From Turbatrix aceti (Eukaryota; Nematoda; Chromadorea; Rhabditida; Panagrolaimidae): DNA of 64,000 nucleotides. The notes under the pieces were generated by a model, which saw nothing but the letters and a program-made list of their open reading frames with translations, was not told the DNA's origin and searched no databases. A program made the translations under genes and the position numbers. Positions 25,207 through 39,700 of the stretch are shown here, piece by piece. The stretch lies in the NCBI GenBank assembly GCA_963969345.1, contig OZ017767.1:10608471-10672470 (forward strand). Reading direction: 5' to 3'. Numbering within the stretch: the stretch's first letter is position 1; every line of letters begins with the position of its first letter.

Positions 25207-26069
25207 TTTGTCTCACTATTGTCCCGCAACATGCGAGCGCGCGCTGACACGCTTGTCTCGCTGCACTGTGTGTAAAAAACAGCTACGTCAATTTTTTTTC
25301 ACGGGCATCTTTTAATTTTTTCTTTTGTTCTGATAGACTGGCCACATTTTTGCGAGCCGTTTGGTCTTTTTTGTGAAAAAAAATATTCATTTTAGGCTGA
25401 ATGACAAGCATCCAAAAATTGCTTTTCTTGCAACTTTGTCTAAGTCAGTGCATTTGGTAGACATTTATGAATGATTGCATATTTTGCATACAGAAGCAGT
25501 ACGGCCATAAAGAACGTATTGGAAAACAAAAAACCGGTGAAAGAACGGATCACTTTTGAGAAATCAACGGATTATTGATATTCCCTTATAAAAATGCGCG
25601 CACGCGCCTTGCGTCGGAACGGAAAGTTCAAATTTTTCGTTACGAGAACCTTCGAACTGCTGGTTTTGGTCGTCGTGCGCACATTTTTATAAGGGATATC
25701 AATAATCCGTTGATTTCTCAAAAGTGATCCGTTCTTTCACCGGTTTTTTGTTTTCCAATACGTTCTTTATGCCGTACTGCTTCTGTATGCAAAATATGCA
25801 ATCATTCATAAATGTCTACCAAATGCACTGACTTAGACAAAGTTGCAAGAAAAGCAATTTTTGGATGCTTGTCATTCAGCCTAAAATGAATATTTTTTTT
25901 CACAAAAAAGACCAAACGGATCGCAAAAATGTGGCCAGTCTATCAGAACAAAAGAAAAAATTAAAAGATGCCCGTGAAAAAAAATTGACGTAGCTGTTTT
26001 TTACGCACGGTGCAGCGAAGCAAGCGTGTCGGCGCGCGCTCGCATGTTGCGGGACAATAGTGAGACAAA
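25207..26069. mobile_element. foldback element: near-perfect ~395-bp inverted repeats
   Basis: The left arm 25207-25603 and right arm 25675-26069 are reverse complements with only a few differences, separated by a 71-base loop. The arms begin and end TTTGTCTCAC/GTGAGACAAA. No ORF for a transposase is inside. The arms could form a hairpin of nearly 400 bp in DNA or RNA. A clear target duplication was not found. The high arm identity suggests recent origin or arm-to-arm conversion. Confidence 0.85.
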
Positions 26070-26088
26070 AAATGACACTGTGGCGGGA

Positions 26089-26933
26089 CACTATGCGCCC
26101 ATGGTTCTGACACGAAAACGTTTTCTGGCGTATTTTTTTAGAAATTTACATATCCAATGTGTCTAAATGTGAGAAACAAGTAGTATTTTGGGGGTTATCG
26201 ATGATGGCGGATTTAACGGTGCTATCAAAAATTTTATATTCGATCAATAAATAACAAAAAAGAAATGTATTTTTTGCATTTATTAGCGAAAATCACAATA
26301 AATTAGCTTATCGTAATCAGCGGTATCGAAAACCCCGGTGTGGAAAAAATGAGCAAATTCGGTGCATGAAATAAAAAATAATTTCAATTCCAAATTTTTT
26401 TTCATACAAAAAGTGCGCGCTGAAGCATTTCAGTCGAAGGAGAACACAGTGCGCGCATGCAAATGCGCGTAGTGTGTTGCCTTCGGAAGCTTCGTGCCAA
26501 GCCGGTTAACCATTCTTATTTATGAACTTTGGCATAATGATCAAGTTCGTCTTGAACTTTGCAATGAACTTTGCCCGGTAAAAAAATATTAATTTTGAAC
26601 CGTGAAAATTAATTATTAATATTAATTTTTAATTCGAAATAACTTCTTATTTCATGAACAGAATTTTTTTTGTTTTTTGCTTCCGGGGGTTTTCAAGGCC
26701 GTAGAACACGATGCAATAATTTATTGTGATATCGGCTAATAATTTCGTGAGTTACAGTAATTTTTACCACGAATTATCGATTTATCGATCGAATTTTGAT
26801 TTTTTGATGGCACCATTAAATCTGCCGTAGCCGATTACCCCCAGAACCATCTTTATGTCCGAAATATATCTACTCTGTGCATGTGAAAATAGCGAAAAAA
26901 AAGTTTTCGTGTCAAAACCATGGGCGCATAGTG
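26089..26933. mobile_element. second, diverged foldback/inverted-repeat element
   Basis: The left arm 26089-26338 (CACTATGCGCCCATGG ... AAACCCCGG) matches the reverse complement of the right arm 26683-26933, with clear divergence and small gaps. The spacer is about 344 bases and AT-rich. It sits only 20 bases from the first foldback element. Both have G/C-rich outer ends with GCGGGA-like words, so they may belong to related families. No coding is inside. Confidence 0.75.
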
Positions 26934-29900
26934 CGGGAGTCAAAACGAGTCCAAGTCGTCGTTGACTACGCCGACGACCCGCAGCGTCGTTTGCCCCGGG
27001 AGGAGGAGGAGGACAGAAGGAAGGGAAAAGGTCCAAAAAAGACAGAAAGAACGCCCGGTCGGTCGGCCGGCACGGCACGCATGCATGCAAGCCAACCGAC
27101 CGACTGACTGACTGACTGGCCGTGCTGATGTTGTGCCATTGTAACGCGCTACAGCACTGCCTGCGCCAACGGCACCCGGGCCGTTGGCCAGTCGAATGGC
27201 ACACGCAAGAAGTCAAAAAACGCAGTTTTATTACTATACATACTTTTTTTGTTACCATTACGAATTTTTTTTTTCACTGCCACAAATGACAAAACCAACA
27301 AACACAAAAGTTTAATCCTTGGTTTGGAATTTTTTGAAGCGTGCATAAAAAATGTGTCCAAGTTCACGTTTGTTTGACGAGCAAAGAAATCCCACGACCA
27401 AAAAAAAAGACTATCACACAAAAAAATTATTTTATCGTTGACATGTATACAACAAAAAAACTGAAACACGTCCAAGCTGCACCCAACCAATTTTTATTAT
27501 CTAAAAAGGCATTTCTGGAGGAAAAAAAATGTAATGGTTTCTTTTTCGTCTCCGAAGAAAAAAAACGCACGTTTTTTAATCGGAGTTAATCAGTCAAAAT
27601 TGGAAAAAAATTGCAGGAAAGTGAAACGTCAAATTTGGGATAAAAAATGACCTCTCATGCATTTGAGAGTTTTTTGGGTGCAAATGAATTTTTTTGATTG
27701 AATGCAAAATAAAAGGTGCAAAAATTCACCTGCAAAAATATAACGAACAAAATGTGGAAGTAAAATTTGGGGAACGGTGTCAAAATCGATTAAATATTAT
27801 TAAAGATGGCAAAAAACGTTTTCAAATTTCTCCGTAAAAATAATCTGTGCGATAAAAAAAATTACGTTTGTATGATTTTTCGGAAAATTTTTTTCCTGAA
27901 TTTTCGTATTCGTTCGCCAAAAAAAAGAAAATGAACAAAATCCATAAAAAGTAAGTTTTTTACCTGGAAATATTTTTTCTAACGCAAGAAAAAACATTTT
28001 TTAATCCCAAAAAATTGTGAACAATAAACAATATTTTTCGTTTCAAAGGGCGATAAAACAGCCGACAGTTGTATACAAAACGCTCATTTAGTTAGTTATT
28101 CATGGAATCAGAAGAAAAAAAATTTGCTACATACATTCACTGACATACATCCATGCACATGCCCCCTCCCATTGTAAGCAGGAGGGAAAAATGGGGTTCA
28201 CGAGCTGTTTTATACAAAATTAAATAATATTTCGTGTATATAAATATAAAAAAAGAAACACGTCACACGCCGCTTATTTTTATAAAATTTTGTAGACTGA
28301 CTGTACGGCGAAAGTGAAATCAATAAAATATCGTGTTTCAAGTCCTCACCTGTTCCTCCCTCCCCCACTCACACTCCACTGCGCAGCCAGCGCCTCTTAA
28401 AAGCCAGCCAACAATTCAAACTCGCGTATACAACTTCCTGCCTGGGATTCTTTTCTGCGCAATGTTCGCTCGCTCGTTCGCGTGCGTGGGGTGGGAGACT
28501 TTCTAAACAACCGATCTCCCATCTCAGTCAGTCGGTTCCTATCTAGCTCTAGCACAACTTTCACTGCTACAAATCTTTATAAACAAACAAACAGTAACTA
28601 AAACGCTAGAAAAAACAACACGTGTAATGCTGTGTGTATTTATATTTACAAAAGACTGACGGTGAGTAGTATGAGTTACACTCCGAGCGTCTCTGATTTT
28701 TTTGACACTTCAGAAAAAAAGAAAAAATTCCACCCGCAAGTGCATAGTCAAAAAGGTGTTGGTTACTTGCTACATAAGTCACCAACTTCCGTTCCATCCC
28801 GCTGGCAAAAAATAAAATAAAACCTGTTCCATCAGCGAAAAAATGTGTAAGAAAGAACGTTTTCTATCAAATTCCGTCGTTGGGCAGTAGATATCGTAAA
28901 ATCGGACAAAAGTGGGGTAAATTACAAAAAAAATGTGCGGTCAAAAATAGTCTAGTTAATCAAAAAAAAACTAATTTTCTTCATTGAATTTGGAAATATT
29001 AAAAAATCGATTTTTTCAAATAAATTTTTTGAGTTTTTCTTCACGAAAAAATTTTTGTTCCAAAAATTTATAAAACTAGCGCCTCATTTTCTTTAATTTA
29101 AAAAAATGCCGGATGCTCAAAATCCAATAAATAAAATAATATTTATTTCCCAAACGTTTTCAATAAAATTTATCCCAACAAAAAATTTCACATTCGTACA
29201 ATTGACATTTTATTCAGACAACAAGTGTGTCAACTGTTTTTTACGCCCACAAAATTCACATAAATACATATGGTTTGGTTTCCAATAAAATTAAGTAATC
29301 GCCTCCGCTTTTTTTTCCAGCCGAAAAAAAAACAGGCACACAAGGGTAAAAATTTTGGCAACTGACTAAAAAAATTCGCCGTGCTAGAAAAAAAATGACG
29401 GAAAGGAAAAAAAGGAAAAGAAAGTTTTCTAGGCAACATTCAACTTTGTGTCAAAAAGCAAGATGCAGAAAAAAGTTTTTTTTAAAGAGGGGACTTCAAA
29501 AACAATGCCAGGGGCTAGGAAATGCCCCGAAAGACGCGGATGGCAAAAAAGGGAGGAAAAAGATGGGCAATGTGCTGTTTTTCGGAAGAAAAGAGAAAAA
29601 AAAAGTGAAGAGGACACCCGAGACGCAGCTGCGACGATTTTGGGGGGATAGTTGGACACGACCACGACCACTGGTACCCCGACGACGACCACGACAACGA
29701 GGATGACAACAGCTGCGTCCGCTGGGACGTTCGCAGGCAGGCAGAGCTGCGCTGCCGTGCCCGCCACCGGACGACGGTCGCTTCGCTGGTGCTGGGGTTG
29801 TGGAGGGGTGTTCAATCGATCATCCTCCACCCCCCCCCCCCTCATCCAGCCAGCGCCCTCCCTATCTAACCACTCACTTACTCATTCACTCCCGAACGAA

Positions 29901-32859
29901 CGAACGAACCACAACCAAAGAAGCAATGTTGTACATAACTCCCGCCACTGGCGCTGCCGACTGGTGGCATCCGTGACAAATTTAGTGTTCGTGGAGGAGC
30001 CATCAGAGACATTCTTCAGCAAATGAAAAAAAGAAAAAAAAACTGGGCGTCAGAAAAAAGAAAGAAAATTCGTATAATTTAATTAATTAATTAATTATTT
30101 TCATTAAACTGTTGAAAAAATTTTTCCATTACGATTTTTTTTGTACCCGCCGATCAAGTTGCCTCGCCGGTGTATGTATCTTTCTTTGATGCCGACAGAC
30201 AGTTTGAAAAAATAAATCAAAAAATTTTAGAATCAATTAAAAATGATGAAAGAAAATTGATTTTTTTTGCAAAAAAAATAGCAAGTCAATTTTGTCTGAA
30301 ATATGATTTTCATTCGGAAAAATTATTTTTGTAAACAAGTTTCTATCGTAAACTTTTCTAAAAAATATCTATCGTAAACTTTTGGGACTGGAAATTATTA
30401 TAAAAATTGAAAAAAAAATGAATCGATAAAACTTTAAATATGTACGTTTTCAATGGTCAAAATTACGACAGCAAGCTAAAAATAACCGCGGGAACAAAAA
30501 AAACACACCTCATCCCTTCGAAAACAAAAATTAGCCTGTACACGACGCAATCGGGTAATTATCCCACGCTAAACCCCCTCCAAGCACGATTTTTTTAGTC
30601 TGCGAAAAACGAAACAAAAATATAGTTACAGAATTGATCGACTGGAAAAAATTCTCTCAATGCATAAAAAATTATAATTGGCACTCAAACTGCATCATGA
30701 CAACTTCGATCGAGGGCAATGACGGCTTCGTACATCTGCACATCGTATTCCCACACTTTTCAACCTGTTTTCAGCTGTGAAAAAAAAACATTGGTGCAAA
30801 AAAAGGAGAAATGCATACAAACATGGATTAGGCAAAAAAAGAAAATTTTCAAAAAAGGATAAGAAACGAGTGATGTGAAAAGTCGCTTCGAGACCATAAA
30901 AAAGATAATAACAAAAAATGGAGGTGAGAAATGTTACTTTTCAAATTCGGATGGAAGTAACGTAACGTAAACATCAAAACTGATTTTCAGCAGACGTTAC
31001 TCGTTACTTCAATTACGATAAATAACTTCTTTCTTCTTTAAAAATTTTAGGCAATTAGTATGCAACAGGTTATAAACATGTACATAACGAGTAATGAATT
31101 GTATACAAAGAAGAGCGTATTTAGCAACAAGCGAAACTGCTACATCCGTCACTGAAGTACATAGGTAGTGCAACATTCCGAGACTCTCTCCACCACACAA
31201 CAGCCATCATCACAGCGACGAGGCTCAACTCTCACTCACAGCACGCAGCCACCACACTCGATGTTGAGCATCGATGACGATGACGACGACGACGACGACG
31301 ACGACGGAGTGAGTGTGAGAAATATAGCATATATAACATTCGCGCGCGAAAATACCAGAATCCAGCGTTAACCCCGGCGAGGGTACAGGCGACGAAAGAG
31401 TGTCTAGGCTCTCTTCGCGGCTCTCTGATGTCTTTGTTGCCGGCTGCGGCTGGTTGCTGGGCTGGTAACGATGAACAACGTTGCAATGTTCGTTGGCCGT
31501 CGAGGATATACTATTTGCGGTTGAATGAAGACTGAATGCGGCTGCGCGTTGCGTCGCGTCGTAATACTCATAAAAGTGTGTCCCCTTGACTGGCTGCGCG
31601 ACGAACGAACGAAGAACGAAAGAACCAAACGCAAAAGCGCCGCCATCGCCATCGCCGACTGTTGCCGTCGTGGTGACGCCGGCGCCGCCGCGGCTTCAAC
31701 TGGTCTTTCGTGGTCGTCGTTCATTAGCCTGCTTGTATACTGAAACCCCCCGGACGGAAGGAAGGAAATGGAATAAAAAAAAGATGATGGAGATTTTATC
31801 TATCAGTATCAGTTGCCTAAAAATATGGGGTCGTTTTAGAAAAAAATTTATTATTTATGGGGGAAAAACTGTTTCAACTTGCCAAAAAAACTAGTAATGA
31901 CTGTTTTACAGAAAAAAAAGCGCAATTAAAACAAAAATAAGCGTCTTTTAGGATAACGTAAACCATAGACAAGTTACTTCAAAACCTAAAAACCCAATCG
32001 TAAAAAGTAACATTTTTTTCGTTCTGGGATAACGTTCAAAAAAGATCGTAAAAAATATTACTTTACAACCTAAAAAACAATTTGCAGGGAGTAACATTTT
32101 TTTCGTTTCAGGATTATTATACTTTTTACTGTAAATCCACCATAAAAATGTTACTTTTCACAAATCCAAAAGTAGCGTTCTTTTTTTCGTTTCAAGATAA
32201 CATTACTTACTTTTTTCGCGTTGAATCCAACTTTTTCACCCTGTTTCCGTCCCAAATTTCCAATGCGACAAAATTTGATGGTTTTAAGTGATAAAGCCTC
32301 CACCAGCCTGGCAAGCTGACTCTTGAGAGAACAAAGGACCCCCGAGAAGTAGTACCATATTCAGTGAAAGTGGCACGGCACAAACCAGGCTATGGATGGC
32401 ATAAAAATCCTCTTGGAGGTCAGTCACTGCTCTTCATTGTCTTCAACGAAGAGGAGGAGACAGAAGGACGAGTAAACAAACAATTTGTCAAAACCGTAAG
32501 ACAACGCAACGGCGATGTACTTCTAAACTTTTGCTTTTCTCTTTTCTTTTCCTTCTCCTTTTCGGCCGGCTTATGGTGGTGGTTTGTCTGTGCCTAAATA
32601 AACATCTAGTAGTAGATCGGTTGGGGGATGGGTCGTTTGCCTGCAATGTTATCGAGAATTTGAGTGGGTCAAGAAGCCGGCCGACCAGGCAGAATTTATT
32701 CTATCGTTTTCCGTTCATTCGTGTGTTCAAAAATAAGAAAATAAAGGCCAAAATCACACTCAGCTGGTGCAGTGTAATTTCATTAAAACGTTAGACATAA
32801 GCAATTTTTTAGACCAACCATATGGTGTCCATTATCGAACTATGGTCTCCATCCAATAA
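26934..32859. other. long intergenic region without recognisable genes
   Basis: About 6 kb of AT-rich sequence on both strands with no spliceable coding series that I could support. It has simple repeats such as AATTAATTAATT near 30078-30098, CGAACGAACGAAC near 29890-29910 and GAC repeats at 31273-31307. GC-rich patches at 29640-29860 and 31400-31740 give open frames, but these are low complexity (Thr/Arg runs). The position suggests regulatory or repeat DNA. Confidence 0.55.
31273..31307. repeat. (GAC/GAT)n microsatellite
   Basis: An uninterrupted run of GAT and GAC triplets of about 35 bases. It reads as poly-Asp in one frame but has no gene context. Confidence 0.85.
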
Positions 32860-32865
32860 TTTATT
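32860..32865 (-). terminator. poly(A) signal of dpm-1
   Basis: AATAAA on the minus strand, about 55 bases after the dpm-1 stop codon. Confidence 0.6.
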
Positions 32866-32918
32866 TTTTTCCGTATACATGCAAAAAAAGACCACCATTA
32901 CAACAAAAAACATTTAGC

Positions 32919-34050
<1,132 letters not shown>

Positions 34051-34302
34051 GCTGCAAAAATTATGGTCGAATGATTCGCAATGATCGGATTTGGACATCA
34101 GTATCGCGTTCAAAAAAAGAATCAAAAATGAACGTAACCATCTGTCAAAAACGACCATTTCTGGCAAAAGAGGGATTTTAGGTAAAGGAAACAAAAAATA
34201 CAACAAATACGATAAAAAAGTATAAAAACCGTAAAAAAACGGATCATTTCAACGATATTTTCGAAAAAAAAACCCATTTTATTTGTAAAAAACTATAAAA
34301 AC

Positions 34303-34697
34303 CTATTTGGCGTCCTTTTTTCCCTTCTTGAACAAAGAAGCGTAACGCAGAGCATCAAAGTTATCATCGATAACCTCCTGCTGAATTTTCTTGGCCTGAG
34401 GCTTGCGTGCAGCAAGTCGGATGCGTCGCTCGTCGTCTGTCAGCGTGGCCATATCGACGGGAAAGTGGACGAGGTGGCGTGGTTCTTTTGTACGCGCTTG
34501 AATTGTTGATCCATCTGGGAGGACAATTGTCGTCTGATACTGCCTAATGTATTTCTCACGACCAATCTTGCCGAGTGATGCTCGATGAGCGTTTGTGCGG
34601 ACTGCAAAAAAATCTGTAAAAATTTAAAAAAAATGTGAAAATGCTTACCAAGTTGGCATGAAGCAGTGAAAACGTTTCTAAGCAATCCAGCAGTCAT
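34303..34697 (-). CDS. mrpl-55: mitochondrial large ribosomal subunit protein L55 (mL55)
   Basis: Two exons (34697-34649 and 34601-34303), phase 1, give 115 residues. Diagnostic blocks of L55 are NAHRASLGKIGREKYIRQY, LPDGSTIQARTKEPRHL, then PVDMATLTDDERRIRL. A basic C-terminus follows, ending KKGKKDAK. The N-terminus (MTAGLLRNVFTAS) fits a short mitochondrial targeting sequence. The protein is a metazoan-specific component of the mitochondrial 39S subunit. It would be the first gene of a possible two-gene operon with dpm-1. Confidence 0.9.
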
Positions 34698-36712
34698 GGT
34701 TTGGTTATTGTTGTTGTTGTTCACAAATGAACGCGAAAGCGACGTGGCAAACGAACAAGCTGAACAACCAGCTGGCCGACCGGTCCTGTCGAGCAAAATG
34801 AGTCAGAGACTCACCGACGATGTGCACACAATACAGGCGGGTAAACGGATAAAACAACCTGAAACACAAAACGCATCGTAAAAAAAGGACAGTCTGATAA
34901 CGATCGCGATAAAAGAAAAAAAATAAACGATCAAAGCAAAAAAAAGCATAAGCGCAACGCAACAAGCGTCTCGACGCGAAATTTTAGGCCACAAAACAAA
35001 AACAACTTCTTTTTACGGTTTTTTTTGTCAGACAGTGAGTTTTCAGCATCCATAAAGATCGAAGCGCATTGTTTATCATTTTTTCTCTTTGATTGAAATT
35101 CATGATTCATGGAGTCAGATGTTTCCAGACAGTAAGCAAAAAAATTATTTTTGGCTTATTTTCACTCCCTGGAGGGTGAGGGAAGGGGTGGCTGACTGTT
35201 TTTGGACCGTGGGCAGCATGTAACCCTTGGCAAACCCTCGTGTTTGGTATTTCATGCACACTATCACGCTACCTGCTTTGCAGGGTGTTGACAATGATAT
35301 TTTTGGGTTTTTTTGATATAGGCCCTTTTTGGGGTAAAAGTTTCGTTTTTAGGGTTCTTTTTGTCTTTTTGGCATCGTAATTTCCTGCTAGCTTTGATGC
35401 AGTGTAAAATATTCAAAAATTTTAAATTTTATGAGTTTTTACGTTTAAAATCAAGTTTTTTGACTTCACTGAACTTGGTAACGATCATTTTGTACTTTTA
35501 TGTTCAAAAAATCGATAAACCAAGGGTATTAGCGAAGCGGGCAATAATAAAACACCAAAACAAACGAGAGAGAAGAGAAGTATCAAAAAAAGATCGTTTC
35601 CAGTCAGTCGGAGCGGATCCTCCGCGCTTGCTTGCATATTTATTTACCCAGTGTTATATTCCCTGCAGCGTGCGTGCAACTTTCATCGCGGCGAGCGCGT
35701 CTTTCAGTGTCCGCGTGATTCTTGTACAGATGTGCGCGGCGTTCGGTTGTTGCAGTCAGTCAGTGTTTTCTCTTTTCTATTTTTTTTTCTCAATGTTCTT
35801 CGATATTATTGTTTTTGATTTATGCGTTTGTACTATCTGTACTTTCGTTGACAATTTGTTATTTGTTATCACCCCGACACGTGCATGATTGTGTAAAAAG
35901 CATTTTTTAATGGTATACGGCAGCTTTTGTCGCCGCTGGCGTTCCCTCCAGCCAGCTGCATCCGTGTTTGACATATTTTCTCCCGCCTTTTTTTGGAGGA
36001 CGATGAAAAATGGATAGAAGAGTGACTCTGACGCGCGTTACGATCAATTGTGCAGTTTTTGACCTGGACGAACGCTTTTATAATGTTTTGAATTCGAAAT
36101 ACAGACTGTATGATTATTTTTTTCAGGTATCTGACAAGAACAAGACGAGAAGGCATCGAAACAAGCGCAAGCTTGCTGTAGCGTGATTGTGTGCGTGTGT
36201 TTGTGTGTGTCTGAAATTTTTGTGTGGTGCGAGAGAAAAAGAGAGGTCAATTTATCCTACGTCGTCTCATCTGAGTGTTTGGTTCAATGCTAATTGCTGC
36301 TGTAAGTTTGGCTTTTACAGTTTTGGTTATAAAATTGATTTTTTGGGCTTAGAATGTTTTTTGACGATTTTTTTGCGCCTAAAAATTTGTTCAAACTTTC
36401 TTTCGAGATTTCGATATGAAATATGTTTCAAAATTCTTTTCCTCCGAGTTTTTGACACAAAATTACTTTAAAAAAGATTTTTTCGATGTTTTTGGCCTAA
36501 AAATGCTTTCAAACAATTTTTTTTTTTGAATTTTGTATCCCGAAAAGCTTCAAAACATGTTTTTTTTGGCCTAAAAGTTTATTTGAAATTTTTTAAAAAT
36601 ATTTTTTTGCCAAAAATGCACTTTTTCGAGTTTTTGACCCAGAAAATGTTTTTTTCAGCCTCTTCAACAACAACAGGTCTATACACAGTCTGGTTCTTCA
36701 ACGACGATCACT
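34698..36712. other. divergent intergenic region, mrpl-55 / xpo-1
   Basis: About 2 kb with no supported coding. It must hold the mrpl-55 promoter and the xpo-1 promoter or 5' UTR introns. An acceptor TTTTTTTCAG ends near 36658, 55 bases before the xpo-1 ATG. A GT-rich tract lies at 36188-36210. Confidence 0.5.
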
Positions 36713-39700
36713 ATGGACGATTTGGAATTTCTCAAGAATGCCGAGGAGATGCTGCGTTCGCACAGTAGCCTGGAAAAGTTTGATGTTGGTGTGGTTGATC
36801 GTGTAAGTCTCTTTTTTTTACCTTTTCAGACTCTATTTCGCCCTTTTCCATCTTTTGCAGGTGGTTCACCTGATGAATTCGTCAGGTGGTGAAGTGCAAC
36901 AGCGTGCGGTCTTTATTCTTGCTGCATTCAAGGAAGACCAAACCAGCTGGACCCGTGTTGATGCAATCCTGGAATTTGCAACCCTCATGGATACCAAGTA
37001 CTATGGTCTGTCTATTCTCGAAACAATGATTGAAACTCGTTGGAAACTTCTTCCCCGCGAACAAGCTGAGGGCATCAAGGGATTTATCGTTTCGGCCATT
37101 CTCACGCTTACCAAGGATGCCGAAGACATTGAACCCGTCAAGCTCTACCTTCAGAAGCTTGATTTGGTGCTCGTCAAGGTGAGTCAACTTATACTTTTTC
37201 TACTTTGGTTTTTTATGGGGTTTTTTGCCTAAAAAGTATTGAAAACTTTTTCTTTCGTTTTTTTTTGACCTCAATAATTAAAAAAATTTTTTTCGGAGTT
37301 TTAGACTAAAAAAAGTGCTTTTGAGCTTTTTTCGTCGGTAAAAAATATTTCATTCTAGTTTTTCTCGAATTTTGGACCTTAAAAAAATAAAAACTGAAAA
37401 AAAAAATCGTTTTTCCGTGTTTTTTGTCCAAAAAATCAAAAATCTTTTTTTCACCAAAGTTTTTTTGAATTGGTTTTTTGATTGCAAAAAACTTTTCTGA
37501 AATGTTTTTTTTTAATTTTGGGTTTTCAAAATGTTCTAAAAGTCATATTTTTGAGTTTGTGGTCTAAAAAGTACAAATTCCCAATTTTTTTGATTTTTGC
37601 AATTCATTTTGCCCATTTTGACATTTTTTTCAGATCGTGAAGCACGAATGGCCCCGCTACTGGCCAACCTTCATCGGAGACATTGTCGCTTCGTCTCGGG
37701 CGAACGCAGTCGTCTGTGCGAACAACATGGTCATCCTTCGTCTCCTCAGTGAGGAAGTTTTTGAGTTTGGCAGCAACATGGTCAGCGGTCGCGCTTTTCA
37801 TCTCAAGGAACAGTTTTGTCAGGATTTTGAGGGTGTTCATCAGCTTTGCAAGGAAGTTTTGGTATGTGACATTTTTTTGAATTTTGAATTGTTTTTTTGA
37901 TTTTTTTAGGAAACGTCTAACAACGCTGACCTTGCGTACGCGACTCTTCGCACGTTGCATTGCTTTTTGCATTGGATTCCAGTTGGTTATGTGTTTTCTG
38001 ATAATCTTATTGATCTCTTGACTGAAAAGGTTGGTTTTTGGGTGGTTTTCGGTGATTTTTATTTTTTGTGAATTTTTTTTTCAGTTTTTGCCCTATACCA
38101 AATTTCGCTCGATCTCTGTTCAGTGTCTTGTCGAGATCTCGTCCATTACATTGGATAGTCAAAATCGCCGGTATGAGCCCCGTCTCACCAAAATGTTCAC
38201 CGACGTTGTCACGTTTGTCAATCGTGAGATCTCATCCGAAATCAACGTTGCCTATGTCTACCAGAGTGGTTCAACGGAGGATCAAAAATTCCTGTCCAAC
38301 CTCGCGCAATTCTTTGTGTCTTTCTTCCGTGAACACATTTCTCTCGTCGAAAACCCCGCTCGTGACGACCGAGTCGCCCGTGAACGACTCGATATCGCCG
38401 TCAACACGATGCTTCGTCTTTCTGAGATTGAAGACGTTGAGGTCTTCAAGGTGGGTTTTTTGGGGTTTTATTGGTTGAAAATTTATTGGGTGTTTTGTTT
38501 TTTGTTCAGATCTGCCTGGATTTCTGGAACTGGCTTTGTGGCGAACTCTACCGCGAGTCACCGTTTGTGGAGAGTCGTCCGCTGTTCATGGATTCGTTTA
38601 TGAACAGCTCGAACACGACCGAACGCCTCCGACGTCACCTGTATCGCACGCACCTCTCTCAGCTGCGGACGCTCATGATTTCCCGCATGGTAAAGCCCGA
38701 GGAAGTCGTCGTCGTCGTCAATGAGAACAACGAAGCTGTCCGCGAACTCGTCAAGGATACGGATTCCATGATTCTGTATCGCACGATGCGTGAAACCCTC
38801 GTCACCCTCACCCATCTCAATCCACGGGATACGGAGATGAAGATGACGGAAAAGCTTCAAAATCAGGTCAACGGCGCGGAATGGTCGTGGAAAAATCTCA
38901 ACACGCTCTGCTGGGCCATTGGATCCATTTCTGGGGCCCTGTCTGAAGAGGACGAGAAAAGGTTCCTCGTTGTTGTCATTCGCGATCTTCTGGGACTCTG
39001 CGAGCAGAAGCGCGGCAAGGACAACAAGGCTGTCATCGCGTCCAACATCATGTACGTCGTCGGACAGTACCCGCGATTCCTGCGTGTACACTGGAAGTTC
39101 CTCAAGACTGTCATCAACAAGCTCTTCGAATTCATGCACGAATCCCACGAAGGCGTTCAGGACATGGCGTGCGATACCTTCATCAAGATTGTCATGAAGT
39201 GCAAGAATCATTTCACGATTGTGAGTTTTTTTTTGATTAAAAAAATTGTTATTAAAAAAGTTTGAAAAAAAATTAAAAAAAAACTTTTAATGAAGGTAAA
39301 CATTTTATTTTAATTAAAAAATATTTTTAATTTTTTAATGCTAAATTAAATTTTTTTTTAATGTGAAATTAAAATTAATTAAAAAATAGTTATTTTTTTA
39401 AATTTCAAATTAAAATTAATATAATGTTAATGAAAATGTAAAATATAATGTTAATGAAAAAATGAAAATGAAATGAACAAAATATAAACATTTTCAATTA
39501 AAATAATATAAAATAAAAAACATTGAAATTTTTTAAATTTTTATGTTTTATAATTTCAAAATAATATAAGTCCAATTTAAAAAAAATAATAAAAAAATGT
39601 TTGTTTTTACAAAAAAAAATTATTTTTATTAAAAAAATGATTTTAAAAAACAAATTGTTCAATAAAAATGTTCTGTTTGCTTATTTTGCCAAATTTGCAG

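Noticed and set aside
29395..29930. Overlapping open frames rich in Lys/Arg and Thr
   Set aside because: Low-complexity purine-rich and ACG-rich sequence, with no splice context or conserved features.
31404..31743. GC-rich open frames on both strands
   Set aside because: No recognisable protein features. The frames are kept open by composition and flanked by simple repeats.
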